Part shown: positions 9,095 through 17,710 of the stretch, in pieces
Numbering within the stretch: position 1 is the first letter of the stretch
How the letters are laid out: each line of letters starts with the position of its first letter
Source of the DNA: JBHHYN01 sp046757565
GTDB taxonomy: Bacteria; Pseudomonadota; Gammaproteobacteria; Eutrophobiales; Eutrophobiaceae
NCBI GenBank assembly: GCA_046757565.1
Contig: JBHHYN010000003.1
Span: 1-64,000 of the forward strand
Reading direction: 5' to 3'
Length of the DNA: 64,000 nucleotides
Position numbers and translations under genes: made by a program
Notes under the pieces: model-generated
Told to the model about the DNA's origin: nothing
What the model saw: the letters and a program-made list of their open reading frames with translations, nothing else
The model's database searches: none

Positions 9095-9706
9095 ATGAAC
9101 GAAAAAATTCGGGAATTGCTGGCACAGATAACCGCCCTCGAGGATGAAATTGAGGAGGTCCTCCTCACCCAGCAGGAGCAATTTCTCTATCATCTCAAGG
9201 ACGGCAGGATACGCTTTAAGCAGGGAATTGAGGAGGCGCACAGGGAGTTAAAGAAAGGGCTGCTGCGCTGGGCCCTCGATAGCCGCCCAAGGAATATGCT
9301 TTCAGCGCCCTTTATCTATGCGATGATTGTCCCGTTTGCTTTGTTGGATCTCTGCTTGACCTTGTATCAGTGGCTCTGTTTCCCCCTGTACCGGATCGGC
9401 AAGGTCAAGCGAAACGCTTACATTGTGATCGACCGGCATCACCTGAAGCATCTCAACAGTATCGAACGGTTTAATTGCATCTATTGTGGTTACGCCAATG
9501 GATTGCTTGCCTATGCCAGGGAAGTTGCCGCGCGGACGGAACAGTACTGGTGTCCCATCAAACACGCCAGGCGGGTACTGGACAGACATTCCCGATACCA
9601 TGATTTCATCGATTTCGGTGTCGGCGCCGAATACCACGCACGGCTCAATGATTACCGGAGTCAACTGCAATCAGAAACCCTGCATGATGAACAGGCTGAC
9701 AGGTAG
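9095..9706 (+). CDS. Conserved hypothetical protein with central membrane segment
   Basis: 203 residues. An N-terminal coiled coil (residues 1-50, very rich in Glu/Leu) is followed by one or two hydrophobic helices (about 68-95: FIYAMIVPFALLDLCLTLYQWLCFPLY). A C-terminal domain follows with CIYCGYANGLLAYAREVAARTEQYWCPIKH, where the paired CxxC and later Cys/His residues could hold a metal. I recognise it as a conserved proteobacterial hypothetical but know no function. It ends nine bases before rimO, so it may share its transcript. Confidence 0.78.
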   Translation: MNEKIRELLAQITALEDEIEEVLLTQQEQFLYHLKDGRIRFKQGIEEAHRELKKGLLRWALDSRPRNMLSAPFIYAMIVPFALLDLCLTLYQWLCFPLYRIGKVKRNAYIVIDRHHLKHLNSIERFNCIYCGYANGLLAYAREVAARTEQYWCPIKHARRVLDRHSRYHDFIDFGVGAEYHARLNDYRSQLQSETLHDEQADR

Positions 9707-9714
9707 ACAGGTAG

Positions 9715-11109
9715 ATGGAAGCGCTGAATCCATTATCTACAGCATCTCCCAAAGACGGGGAATACACGCCCGCATTCCGTTCATCACCAAAAGTCGGGTT
9801 TATCAGCCTGGGTTGCCCGAAGGCGCTGGTGGATTCCGAGCGCATCCTGACCGAGCTGCGTCTGCAAGGCTATGCGATTACTACGTCTTATAAGGATGCC
9901 GATGTAGTGGTGGTGAATACCTGTGGATTTATCGACAGCGCCAGACTGGAATCGCTGCAGAGCATCGCCGAGGCCATTGAGAAAAACGGCAAGGTGATAG
10001 TGAGCGGTTGTCTGGGGGTCCATGAAGACGAAATCCGCCGCGTTCATCCACAGGTATTGAGCATTTCCGGGCCACAGCAATACCAACAGGTCGTCACTGC
10101 CGTACACCGTCATGCCCCACAAAACCGGCAGCACGGTCACAGTGCGGATCCGGTTCCGCCCCAGGGTATCAAATTGACCCCACGCCATTACGCCTACCTG
10201 AAGATCGCGGAAGGCTGCAATCACCATTGCAGTTTCTGCATTATTCCCTCCCTGCGCGGCCGGCTGATCAGCCGTCCTGTCGATGCAGTCATGCACGAGG
10301 CCGAGGGCCTGGTCAACGCCGGGGTCAGGGAATTACTGGTGATCGCTCAGGACACCAGCGCTTACGGGGCGGACATGAAATATCAATCCAGCTCCTACCG
10401 GGGCAGGCCGGTTAAAACCAGCATACAGGCCCTGTGTGAAGCGTTGGCAGAGTTCGGGATCTGGATCCGCCTGCATTATCTCTATCCCTATCCCCATGTA
10501 GACCGGCTTATTCCGTTAATGGAGCAGGGAAAGATATTACCTTATCTTGATGTGCCGTTTCAGCATGCCAGTGCGAAGGTGTTAAAACAGATGCGGCGGC
10601 CGGCCGCCGCAGAAAACATTCTGTCGCGGATCCATGAATGGCGTGGCATCTGCCCCCGTATAGCCATCCGTTCCACCTTCATTGTCGGGTTCCCCGGTGA
10701 AACGGAGGAGGATTTTGAGATCCTGCTTGATTTTTTACATGCAGCACAACTGGACCGGGCAGGCTGTTTTCAATATTCAGCGGTTGCCGGCGCCGCTGCG
10801 AACAGACTGGCGCATGCCGTACCGGAAGAGATTAAACAGCAACGCTGGGAGCGCTTCATGCAGATCCAGGCGGCGATCAGCAGACGGAAATTGCAAACCA
10901 GGATTGGACAGATAATGGAAGTATTGGTAGATGAGATCGAAGGCGACCATATTATTGGCCGTAGCCATGCGGATGCGCCGGAAATCGATGGCAAGGTTTT
11001 TATCCGGAACGATGTGGCGCTACAGGTGGGTGACAGAGTGGATGTCCGTATCGACACTGCCGGGGAATATGATCTGTGGGGCCACGTAGCGGGTGGCACG
11101 GATCCATGA
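9715..11109 (+). CDS. rimO: Ribosomal protein S12 methylthiotransferase RimO
   Basis: 464 residues, full length. A radical-SAM enzyme that adds a methylthio group to the conserved aspartate of ribosomal protein S12. Three domains: an N-terminal UPF0004 domain with three cluster cysteines (GCPKA, NTCGF, GCLG), a radical-SAM domain with CNHHCSFC, and a C-terminal TRAM domain (about residues 395-455). The radical SAM cysteine spacing and GRLISRPVDAVMHEAEGLV are typical of RimO rather than MiaB. The first ATG was used; the about 22 residues before VGFISLGCPKALVDSERI are an unstructured extension. Confidence 0.95.
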   Translation: MEALNPLSTASPKDGEYTPAFRSSPKVGFISLGCPKALVDSERILTELRLQGYAITTSYKDADVVVVNTCGFIDSARLESLQSIAEAIEKNGKVIVSGCLGVHEDEIRRVHPQVLSISGPQQYQQVVTAVHRHAPQNRQHGHSADPVPPQGIKLTPRHYAYLKIAEGCNHHCSFCIIPSLRGRLISRPVDAVMHEAEGLVNAGVRELLVIAQDTSAYGADMKYQSSSYRGRPVKTSIQALCEALAEFGIWIRLHYLYPYPHVDRLIPLMEQGKILPYLDVPFQHASAKVLKQMRRPAAAENILSRIHEWRGICPRIAIRSTFIVGFPGETEEDFEILLDFLHAAQLDRAGCFQYSAVAGAAANRLAHAVPEEIKQQRWERFMQIQAAISRRKLQTRIGQIMEVLVDEIEGDHIIGRSHADAPEIDGKVFIRNDVALQVGDRVDVRIDTAGEYDLWGHVAGGTDP

Positions 11110-11127
11110 TGCGGTTCCATTTGCGAA

Positions 11128-11931
11128 GTGGTGAGTGAATTGGACCTGAAGCTTAAAAATAAAATCATTATGGTTGCCGCCTCGAGCAGGGGAATTGGCT
11201 GCGGTATTGCCGAGGCCGTTGCCGGAGAAGGCGCCCGGCTCTCGCTCGCCAGCCGTTCACCGGAGGAGATTCAAAACGCCGCCTCGAAGATCCATACCCT
11301 GTACGGGATCGAGGCCCGTGCTTATACCTTCGATGCCATGGATCCGGACTCTATTGAAAACTGGACCCGTTCCACCATTGATGATCTGGGTGGTGTGGAC
11401 GGTATGGTCGTGAATGCCGGCGGTCCAACACCGGGCAGGTTCGATTCACTCGATGATGATGCCTGGAACCAGGCATATCAACTGACCCTGCTCAGTGCGG
11501 TCAGGATGATCCGGTCCGTACTCCCCGGTTTCAGACAACAGCGCTCCGGTTCCATCCTGACCGTGACTTCGACTTCCATCAAGGAACCCATCGATGAGTT
11601 GCTGCTCTCGAATGTATTTCGGGCCGGGGTGCTGGGCCTTGTAAAAAGCGTTTCCAGGGAGCTTGCCCGGGAGGGGATCCGGATCAACAATCTGGTACCC
11701 GGGCGGATCGATACTGAGCGGGTCCGTACCATTGACCGGCTGAATGCTGAAAAGATCGGCATAACCGTTGAGCAGAGGAGGGCGGAAGAGGAAGCGGCCA
11801 TACCCGTTGGCCGTTATGGCACAATCCAGGAGTTGGGAGCGGCCGCTGCATTCCTGCTCTCGGATGCGGCCGGCTATATTACGGGAACGACGCTTGTCGT
11901 TGACGGCGGCAAGCTCAGAACGGTTCAATAG
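11128..11931 (+). CDS. Short-chain dehydrogenase/reductase
   Basis: 267 residues of the SDR family. The N-terminal glycine motif is SSRGIGCGIAEAV, NAGG is present near residue 91, and the C-terminus YITGTTLVVDGGK matches FabG-like enzymes. The usual catalytic YxxxK is not present in canonical form: at that position the sequence reads LLSNVFRAGVLGLVKSVS, with Phe in place of the tyrosine. This fits a divergent SDR subgroup of the 3-oxoacyl-ACP-reductase type. Starts with GTG and follows rimO by 18 bases. Substrate unknown. Confidence 0.85.
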   Translation: MVSELDLKLKNKIIMVAASSRGIGCGIAEAVAGEGARLSLASRSPEEIQNAASKIHTLYGIEARAYTFDAMDPDSIENWTRSTIDDLGGVDGMVVNAGGPTPGRFDSLDDDAWNQAYQLTLLSAVRMIRSVLPGFRQQRSGSILTVTSTSIKEPIDELLLSNVFRAGVLGLVKSVSRELAREGIRINNLVPGRIDTERVRTIDRLNAEKIGITVEQRRAEEEAAIPVGRYGTIQELGAAAAFLLSDAAGYITGTTLVVDGGKLRTVQ

Positions 11932-11987
11932 AAATGACTCCATGGCGCTATCCGGGGTTTCCACTCCGGCCCAAAGGGAGGTAGAGT

Positions 11988-12557
11988 ATGAAATTAAGCA
12001 CAAAACAGACGGTCCGGACAGCGGCTATTGTCATGTGCCTGATTGGATTGCTGCAAGCACCGGCATATGGGGATAAAAAAATGGGTCTTGTACTGGGTTC
12101 GCCCGCTTTCGCCAACGGCGCCAACATACCTTCCAAATACACCTGCGAAGGGCAGGATATCGCACCGCCACTGGCATGGGGGCAGATACCTGCCGACAGC
12201 CGCAGTCTTGTTCTCATCGTTGATGACCCGGATGCACCGGATCCGGCCTCCCCGCAGATGACCTGGGTCCATTGGCTGCTCTTTAACATACCGCCCGGGA
12301 CCAAAGGTCTTGCTGAAGGCGCCACATCGAGGGACCTTCCGAAGGGAACAGGTGCGGGGCTCAATGACTGGAAGCGCACCGGCTATGGCGGTCCTTGCCC
12401 ACCCATAGGCCGTCACCGTTATTTCTTCAAGTTATACGCCCTGGATGTATTGTTGGAGGGACTGGGTACGCCGGCGAAGGCGATGCTGGAGTCCGCGATG
12501 CACGGTCATATCATGGACAAGGCCGAGCTTATCGGTACCTACCAAAAGAAGCGCTGA
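11988..12557 (+). CDS. YbhB/YbcL (PEBP) family protein, secreted
   Basis: 189 residues. Signal peptide at residues 1-28, cutting after AYG. The mature part is a complete phosphatidylethanolamine-binding-protein fold, with the ligand-pocket motif LIVDDPDAPDPASPQMTWVHW and the second motif GPCPPIGRHRYFFKLYALD. SD GGGAGG lies eight bases before ATG. Bacterial members are small periplasmic or cytoplasmic proteins of unclear role. No partner gene is recognisable nearby. Confidence 0.9.
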   Translation: MKLSTKQTVRTAAIVMCLIGLLQAPAYGDKKMGLVLGSPAFANGANIPSKYTCEGQDIAPPLAWGQIPADSRSLVLIVDDPDAPDPASPQMTWVHWLLFNIPPGTKGLAEGATSRDLPKGTGAGLNDWKRTGYGGPCPPIGRHRYFFKLYALDVLLEGLGTPAKAMLESAMHGHIMDKAELIGTYQKKR

Positions 12558-12684
12558 ATTCCTCATGGATTAACATCTGCGTGGAAGCTGTTTGCGCGCG
12601 CTCTGCATAGCTGGCGTATACTGTTACGCATGCGCATCAATCGACTGAGCAGGACACAGTATTCGACGCAGATCCCGTATAATA

Positions 12685-13413
12685 ATGAACAGTTCCATTC
12701 AAATAATCCCCGTTGCCAATCTTGCGCTTGCGTTCATACCTGTGCTCGTGGTGGCGGCGATTCTCTATAAATGGTCTTTGGGCAGCGGATTTCTGCTCTA
12801 TGCGTCGGCGCGTATGGTGATCCAGCTGCTGCTCGTTGGCTATGTGCTTACCTATATTTTCGCCGTCAATCATGCTGCGCTGGTGATAGCCGTCCTGGCA
12901 ATCATGCTGGTCATTGCCAGCAGCATTGCTCTACGACCGCTCAAGATCAGGCATCGCTTACTGTATGCCAAGGCCCTTGCAGCCATCACAGTCGGAGGGG
13001 GTCTGACCCTGCTATTGATCACACAGGGCGTGCTCTCCCTGAACCCCTGGTTTTCCCCCCGTTATCTGGTGCCCCTGGGGGGAATGATCTTCGCCAATGC
13101 AATGAATACCGTCAGTCTCGCCGCTGAACGCTTCGAAGCGGAGATCGGAAACGCTGTGCACTATAATGAAGCGAGACGTACCGCGCTACGCGCTTCGCTC
13201 ATTCCCCTGATCAATTCGCTTTTGGCAGTCGGTCTGGTCTCTTTTCCGGGGATGATGACCGGCCAGATCCTGTCCGGCGAATCGCCGCTGCTGGCGGTGC
13301 GGTATCAGATCATGGTGATGTGTATGATATTCGGTTCGGCAGGTATCTCAGCAGCCTGCTTTCTTGTTTTACTCAGGCCCGACGATGAGAATCCGGGAGC
13401 GGAAGGAATCTGA
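12685..13413 (+). CDS. FetB/UPF0014 family ABC transporter permease
   Basis: 242 residues with about seven predicted membrane helices. The family signature is clear (ARMVIQLLLVGYVLTYIF; VPLGGMIFANAMNTVSLAAERF; LINSLLAVGLVSFPGMMTGQILSG). E. coli FetB works with the ATPase FetA in iron export. No ATPase gene adjoins it here, so the partner must be elsewhere or the protein acts differently. Substrate is inferred from family only. Confidence 0.88.
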   Translation: MNSSIQIIPVANLALAFIPVLVVAAILYKWSLGSGFLLYASARMVIQLLLVGYVLTYIFAVNHAALVIAVLAIMLVIASSIALRPLKIRHRLLYAKALAAITVGGGLTLLLITQGVLSLNPWFSPRYLVPLGGMIFANAMNTVSLAAERFEAEIGNAVHYNEARRTALRASLIPLINSLLAVGLVSFPGMMTGQILSGESPLLAVRYQIMVMCMIFGSAGISAACFLVLLRPDDENPGAEGI

Positions 13414-13476
13414 ACGGGTTAAGTACGTGGCCGGGTTGATAATTTCCCCACACTGGGCGCAACACAGGAGGACGCT

Positions 13477-13791
13477 ATGATTTATAAGGTCAGGGCCAGA
13501 TATATTGAAACTGAGGTTAAACGGTTTTTTGAGAAATTGACCGACGGTACTATTGCAGGCCAGGAGCCGGATGGTGAGGAGATTGTCACGGCTATGCAAA
13601 CCGCAAAGATCACAGAACCCGGTATCATCGAGTGGTATGAGACCTGTTATTGCCGAACTCCACTTGAACATGAAAGGGCCACTGTTTATGACTCTTTTCT
13701 CTCCGGGATCAGCACTGAACGGGTCAGTGCATCCGGAGAGATAGCAGGAGATGCATTCTGGTCCTATATGGAAGCCGCATCCGGGCAGTGA
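13477..13791 (+). CDS. Hypothetical protein, 104 residues
   Basis: A soluble, slightly acidic protein without signal peptide or membrane helix. The gene has a strong SD (CAGGAGG) seven bases before its ATG, which supports real expression. Segments such as YIETEVKRFFEKLTDGTI and ITEPGIIEWYETCYCRTPL suggest a compact alpha/beta protein, but no family is recognised. It follows the FetB-like permease by 63 bases in the same direction. Confidence 0.7.
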   Translation: MIYKVRARYIETEVKRFFEKLTDGTIAGQEPDGEEIVTAMQTAKITEPGIIEWYETCYCRTPLEHERATVYDSFLSGISTERVSASGEIAGDAFWSYMEAASGQ

Positions 13792-13925
13792 TCTCCGCAG
13801 AAATTATTATCTATCTATTTGTTTTAACTGTATAATTACCTGTTGTAGCACAATGGGTCCGTGCCTCTGAATGCGCTGCTCAGGGTAAGGCGGAATGAAT
13901 AACAACAATAACTGTTAGCCGATTT

Positions 13926-14849
13926 ATGTGGACCACAACGCTGTTCCCTGTTAGCGCGATTGCCGTCGCTATTCTCTCTTTTCTTCAGCCGCATATTTTA
14001 TCTCCCTACGGGAGCGCCATTATCCCGCTTCTGGGGGTGGTGATGCTCGGTATGGGCATGACATTGCGGCCGGAAAATTTTTTACAGATCTGCGCCCGGC
14101 CAAAGTTGATCGCACTCGGTGTCTCCTTGCAGTTTCTGGTCATGCCCCTGATCGCCTATGTGGTGGGTATTGTACTCGGCCTGCAGGAAGCCTTGCTGGT
14201 AGGGCTTGTGCTGGTTGGTTCCTGTCCCGGTGGCACGGCCTCCAATGTGATTTGCTATCTGGCCCGCGGCGATGTCGCCTTATCGATTACGCTCACCACC
14301 ACCTCCACCATCCTTGCCGTGCTGTTTACTCCGTTGCTGACCTGGTTCTATATCGGTGAGCGCGTCCCCGTGCCGGTGCTGGAGATGATGCTTAATATCT
14401 TTCTGATCATCCTGTTGCCGGTGACAACCGGCGTGCTGGTCAATCACTATCTTGGCCGCCATCTGGGCATCGTGAAGCGGATATTTCCCACTATCTCGGT
14501 ATTCGCCATTATTCTCATCATTGGCATTATCGTAGCCTTGAATAAGGCGCAAATCCTGATGGTCGCCTGGCCGGTCCTGGCTGCGGTATTCTGGCACAAC
14601 ATCCTGGGGCTGGCGTGCGGCTATCTGTTGGCGAGACTGTTCCGCCTGGACGGGAAAATTTGCCGGACCCTGGCCATCGAGGTAGGCATGCAGAACTCCG
14701 GCCTCGGTGTGGCCCTGGCCCATGGCTACTTCGCTGCCATGACCATGGCGACCCTGCCCGGCGCCATATTCAGTATCTGGCATAACATCAGCGGGTCGCT
14801 TCTGGCGGGTTATTGGTCACGAAAACCGGCAAACGGACCGGCTGCGTAG
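13926..14849 (+). CDS. Bile acid:sodium symporter (BASS) family transporter
   Basis: 307 residues with about nine to ten hydrophobic helices. Family hallmarks are LGVVMLGMGMTL near residue 40 and VGSCPGGTASNVICYLARGDVALSITLTT around residue 100, which form the sodium-site region in this fold, plus IEVGMQNSGLGVALA near residue 253. Expected to import an organic anion together with sodium across the inner membrane; bacterial members carry diverse substrates (pantoate, keto acids and others), so the cargo is open. It converges with the cyclo-ligase gene downstream. Confidence 0.9.
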   Translation: MWTTTLFPVSAIAVAILSFLQPHILSPYGSAIIPLLGVVMLGMGMTLRPENFLQICARPKLIALGVSLQFLVMPLIAYVVGIVLGLQEALLVGLVLVGSCPGGTASNVICYLARGDVALSITLTTTSTILAVLFTPLLTWFYIGERVPVPVLEMMLNIFLIILLPVTTGVLVNHYLGRHLGIVKRIFPTISVFAIILIIGIIVALNKAQILMVAWPVLAAVFWHNILGLACGYLLARLFRLDGKICRTLAIEVGMQNSGLGVALAHGYFAAMTMATLPGAIFSIWHNISGSLLAGYWSRKPANGPAA

Positions 14850-14856
14850 CGTTCCA

Positions 14857-15438
14857 TTAACGATTTATCTCCAGCACACGCTGCTCGGTGACCAGTATAT
14901 CCATGGCGATGTCCGTTTCATCGGCCGGGAGGTCACCAATGAGTTGGCACTCGTAGGCAATGCCGATCTTGCAAGCGACCGGATTTTCCGCAAACCATGT
15001 ATCGTAATAACCCCGTCCAAATCCAAGCCTTTGACCACAAGGGCTGAAGCCGAGGCCTGGTGTAATGCAGACATCGATTTGCCCCTGCACAGGCTCGGAT
15101 GAGTTTGGGGTCAAGATCCCCAATTGTCCCGGCGCAAGCTCTTCCCAGGAGGTGAATGCCACAGCGATCATGGTGCGGGAGTCGATGATCTTCGGAACGG
15201 CAAGTTGCTTCCCCTGTTGCAGAAGGGTTTCGACGATACCATGGCTGTCGACTTCCGTGCCGCTGGAAAGAAAACAGAAAAGGGACCGGGCCGCGCTGAC
15301 CGGGGAGAGAGCAAGCAGCTTCTTCCGGATTGCCTGGTCCAGGCGTTGCCGGGTTTCGCCCATAACGGTTTGCCGTACCCGTTTCAGCCGGTTTCGAAGT
15401 TCCGCTTTTTGGTCAGTCAACGAGGCCATGTGAATCAT
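14857..15438 (-). CDS. 5-formyltetrahydrofolate cyclo-ligase
   Basis: 193 residues. Converts 5-formyl-THF to 5,10-methenyl-THF using ATP. Typical features: N-terminal LRNRLKRVRQTV, SLFCFLSSGTEVDSHGIVETLLQQGK, and the C-terminal nucleotide/folate site GQRLGFGRGYYDTWF, with IGIAYECQLIGDLPADETDIAMD. Full length. The start could also be the ATG three codons further in. It keeps folate C1 units available, next to a genome region rich in methanopterin-linked C1 genes. The 6S RNA often found upstream of this gene in gammaproteobacteria is not seen. Confidence 0.93.
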   Translation of the reverse strand: MIHMASLTDQKAELRNRLKRVRQTVMGETRQRLDQAIRKKLLALSPVSAARSLFCFLSSGTEVDSHGIVETLLQQGKQLAVPKIIDSRTMIAVAFTSWEELAPGQLGILTPNSSEPVQGQIDVCITPGLGFSPCGQRLGFGRGYYDTWFAENPVACKIGIAYECQLIGDLPADETDIAMDILVTEQRVLEINR

Positions 15439-15479
15439 GCATTAACCATAGAGGGACAGAGACAATAAAAGTTAAAAAT

Positions 15480-15621
15480 GAATGGTACTTACTTAAGCTT
15501 GTGAATTATAAATACCCTCTTTTCGTCGTCTCCGCGAAAGCGGAGATCCAGTGGATAAAGTACATTTTGTTTAACTGGGTTCCCGCCTTCGCGGGAACGA
15601 CGGGCTAAGTAAGTGCCATTC
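15480..15621. mobile_element. MITE-like element with terminal inverted repeats and 11-bp target duplication
   Basis: A 142-bp non-coding element. Its left end reads GAATGGTACTTACTTA and its right end, complemented, GAATGGCACTTACTTA: one mismatch over 16 bases. Inside are two hairpins, TCCGCGAAAGCGGA and TTCCCGCCTTCGCGGGAA. On both sides lies the same 11 bases, AAGTTAAAAAT (15469-15479 and 15622-15632), as expected for a target-site duplication. The flanks resemble the uninterrupted dispersed repeat at 4836-4900 (AAAAGTTAAAAAAACC), which supports an insertion. No transposase is encoded here. Confidence 0.75.
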
Positions 15622-15704
15622 AAGTTAAAAATAACTAATGGAAATCACGGTGACTTGCTCCCGGGTCGGAGTGCGATTATAGATGTGGATATCCATTATA
15701 CTGA

Positions 15705-15728
15705 AACCCGGTCGCTTGCGGCCGGGTT
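15705..15728. other. Strong GC hairpin in the rpsP upstream region
   Basis: AACCCGG and CCGGGTT pair around an inner CGC/GCG stem with one bulge on each side. There is no T-run, so it is not a standard terminator. It lies upstream of both the cyclo-ligase and rpsP. The rest of the 620-bp gap 15439-16058 contains the MITE, an AT-rich stretch (15740-15810) that could hold promoters, and no gene that I can support. Confidence 0.4.
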
Positions 15729-16058
15729 GCTCATAACATTATAATGTATCAGATAGTGCTTGAAATAACAAATAGATATATTAAATATATAATGTAAATA
15801 ATCATAAAGAATCTCTGCCTGCTGCAGCCAGAATAACATACTGCAAGTTTGTCCCGCCTTTCACTATCCCTTTCCTCAATGGCTGTTGCAGAGTTGCCGG
15901 TGTGAGGTTATCGGATGGTTTCGATGACGGGCCATGCAGTGCAGCAGGTTTTCGTCCTTCCTTTTTGTGGTATATAACGTACAATATCGACCTTTTTTTG
16001 TGGCGGATTGTGTGTTCCCATACGATTCAGCCATACTTAACTGAGGTGAACTAGTCAG

Positions 16059-16316
16059 ATGGTAACAATCCGCTTGGCACGTGCCGGCACCAAGAAACGG
16101 CCTTTTTATCACATTGTGGTAACCGATTCCCGTAACCGGCGTGATGGACGCTACATGGAGCGTGTTGGTTTCTTTAATCCCGTTGCCCTTGGCCAGGAAG
16201 TGGAGTTGAAGATTGATCACCAGCGGGTTGACTACTGGTTGTCGCAAGGGGCCAAGACCTCTGCTCGTGTAGCCAGTCTTATCAAGCAGGATACCCCGGA
16301 ACAGTCAGCAGCCTGA
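16059..16316 (+). CDS. rpsP: 30S ribosomal protein S16
   Basis: 85 residues, the normal size. The N-terminus MVTIRLARAGTKKRPFYHIVVTDSRNRRDGRYMERVGFFNP is unmistakable S16, a small-subunit assembly protein. First gene of the conserved rpsP-rimM-trmD-rplS operon. The promoter is probably in the AT-rich sequence upstream, but I cannot fix its elements. Confidence 0.98.
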   Translation: MVTIRLARAGTKKRPFYHIVVTDSRNRRDGRYMERVGFFNPVALGQEVELKIDHQRVDYWLSQGAKTSARVASLIKQDTPEQSAA

Positions 16317-16332
16317 GCTGCCCTGGGGAGTT

Positions 16333-16350
16333 CCCCACACCTTTGTGGGG
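16333..16350 (+). other. Intercistronic hairpin between rpsP and rimM
   Basis: CCCCACA and TGTGGGG form a seven-base-pair stem with a four-base loop, 17 bases after the rpsP stop. No T-run follows, so read-through into rimM is expected. It may stabilise the rpsP end or moderate expression of the downstream genes, which in bacteria are made in far lower amounts than ribosomal proteins. It also covers the GTG at 16345, making that codon a poor start for rimM. Confidence 0.5.
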
Positions 16351-16380
16351 AGAGAACCTTCAACTGCAGTCATTAGTATT

Positions 16381-16902
16381 GTGTCGACCGAGACTAAGGA
16401 CCGCCGCCACGTCATCCTGGGCCGGATCAATGGACTCTCCGGTGTGCGCGGCAGAGTGAAGGTATTCTCCTATACCAGACCACGGGAACAGATTTTTTCC
16501 TATAATCCCTGGTTGATAAAGTTTGATTCAGGCTGGGTTGAACGCAATGTCCAGGCAGGCGCGTCACGTGGAAGAGGTCTTTCTGTCTTGATTGAAGGAA
16601 TTCATGACAGAGAGGAGGCGGGGGCGTTAATTGGGAGTGACATTGCAGTCTACAGGAAGCAGTTGGCGCCATTGCCTGACGGGGAATTTTATTGGTGCGA
16701 TCTGATTCGCTTGCAAGTGTTTGATCAGAAGGGCGATCTCCTGGGGAAGATCGTGGCAATACAGGAGACGGGCGCCAATGATGTATTGGTTGTGCAGGGT
16801 AAGCAGCGGCTGTTTATTCCTCTATTGATCGGCAGCGTGATCAAAGAGGTCGATCTGGATAAGGGACGGGTCCAGTTGGATTGGGATCCCGGGTTCAACT
16901 AA
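16381..16902 (+). CDS. rimM: Ribosome maturation factor RimM
   Basis: About 173 residues. A 16S rRNA processing and 30S assembly factor that binds S19. An N-terminal RimM domain (VILGRINGLSGVRGRVKVFSYTRPREQIFSYNPW) and a C-terminal PRC-barrel-like domain (YWCDLIRLQVFDQKGDLLGKIVAIQETGANDVLVV, then LFIPLLIGSVIKEVDLDKGRVQLDW). The start is uncertain: GTG at 16381 gives the usual short lead before VILGR; GTG at 16345 is in frame but lies in a hairpin. The stop is directly followed by the trmD ATG. Confidence 0.94.
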   Translation: MSTETKDRRHVILGRINGLSGVRGRVKVFSYTRPREQIFSYNPWLIKFDSGWVERNVQAGASRGRGLSVLIEGIHDREEAGALIGSDIAVYRKQLAPLPDGEFYWCDLIRLQVFDQKGDLLGKIVAIQETGANDVLVVQGKQRLFIPLLIGSVIKEVDLDKGRVQLDWDPGFN

Positions 16903-17658
16903 ATGTTGCGTATCGCCATTGTGTCCCTGTTTCCACGGATGTTTGATGCCGTAACGGCCTATGGCGTGACCGGACGGGCAGTGGACAGGGGCTTGTTGGA
17001 ACTCTGCATCTTCAACCCCAGGGATTACACCAACGATGCTCACAGGAGCGTGGATGACCGGCCATACGGTGGTGGCCCCGGCATGGTCATGAGGTTCGGG
17101 CCACTGTGTGACGCAATCCGTGCCGCGCGTGAGCAACTGCAGAGTGCGAAAGTTATCTATTTATCGCCACAGGGACGCAGGCTCACGCAGCGGGATATCA
17201 TGGCGCTGACCGGCGGCAAAGAAATAATCCTGCTCGCCGGCCGCTACGAAGGGATTGATGAACGTCTTATCACCACTGAGGTGACTGAAGAATGGTCCAT
17301 CGGCGATTATGTCCTCAGTGGCGGCGAACTTCCGGCGATGGTGGTTATCGATGCCATGACCCGGCTCCTCCCGGGGGTACTGGGAGATGATGAGTCCGCC
17401 AGGCAGGATTCTTTTTTTAACGGCTTGTTGGACCATCCGCATTATACGCGTCCGGAGCAGGTTGATGAGATGCAGGTGCCGGCAGTATTGTTAAGTGGCG
17501 ATCACGCGGCGATCCAACGCTGGCGGTTAAAACAGGGTCTTGGCCGGACCTGGCAAAGGCGCCCCGATCTGCTGGAGGCAATGGAACTCGATGAGGAACA
17601 GAAGTCATTGCTGGAGGAATTTATCCGGGAACAGGCGCAGCAGACCAGGAAGCACTGA
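16903..17658 (+). CDS. trmD: tRNA (guanine-N1)-methyltransferase TrmD
   Basis: 251 residues. Methylates G37 of tRNAs using S-adenosylmethionine, preventing frameshifts. A knotted SPOUT fold is indicated by YLSPQGRRLTQRDI, LLAGRYEGIDERLI and WSIGDYVLSGGELPAMVVIDAMTRLLPGVLG, all classic TrmD blocks. A C-terminal helical domain follows. The ATG begins at the base after the rimM stop, so translation is probably coupled. Confidence 0.98.
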   Translation: MLRIAIVSLFPRMFDAVTAYGVTGRAVDRGLLELCIFNPRDYTNDAHRSVDDRPYGGGPGMVMRFGPLCDAIRAAREQLQSAKVIYLSPQGRRLTQRDIMALTGGKEIILLAGRYEGIDERLITTEVTEEWSIGDYVLSGGELPAMVVIDAMTRLLPGVLGDDESARQDSFFNGLLDHPHYTRPEQVDEMQVPAVLLSGDHAAIQRWRLKQGLGRTWQRRPDLLEAMELDEEQKSLLEEFIREQAQQTRKH

Positions 17659-17710
17659 TTTGTGCGAAGGTTCCACTGAATCATGAATGTCAACTACTGG
17701 AGTCAGGATA

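Noticed and set aside
15439..16058. 6S RNA next to the 5-formyl-THF cyclo-ligase gene
   Set aside because: The gene pair is common in gammaproteobacteria, but here the upstream region is a MITE plus AT-rich DNA and no long imperfect 6S-like hairpin was visible.
16345..16380. Longer RimM start at GTG 16345
   Set aside because: The codon is inside a stable hairpin and the added residues do not match the usual RimM start, so 16381 was preferred, with some doubt.
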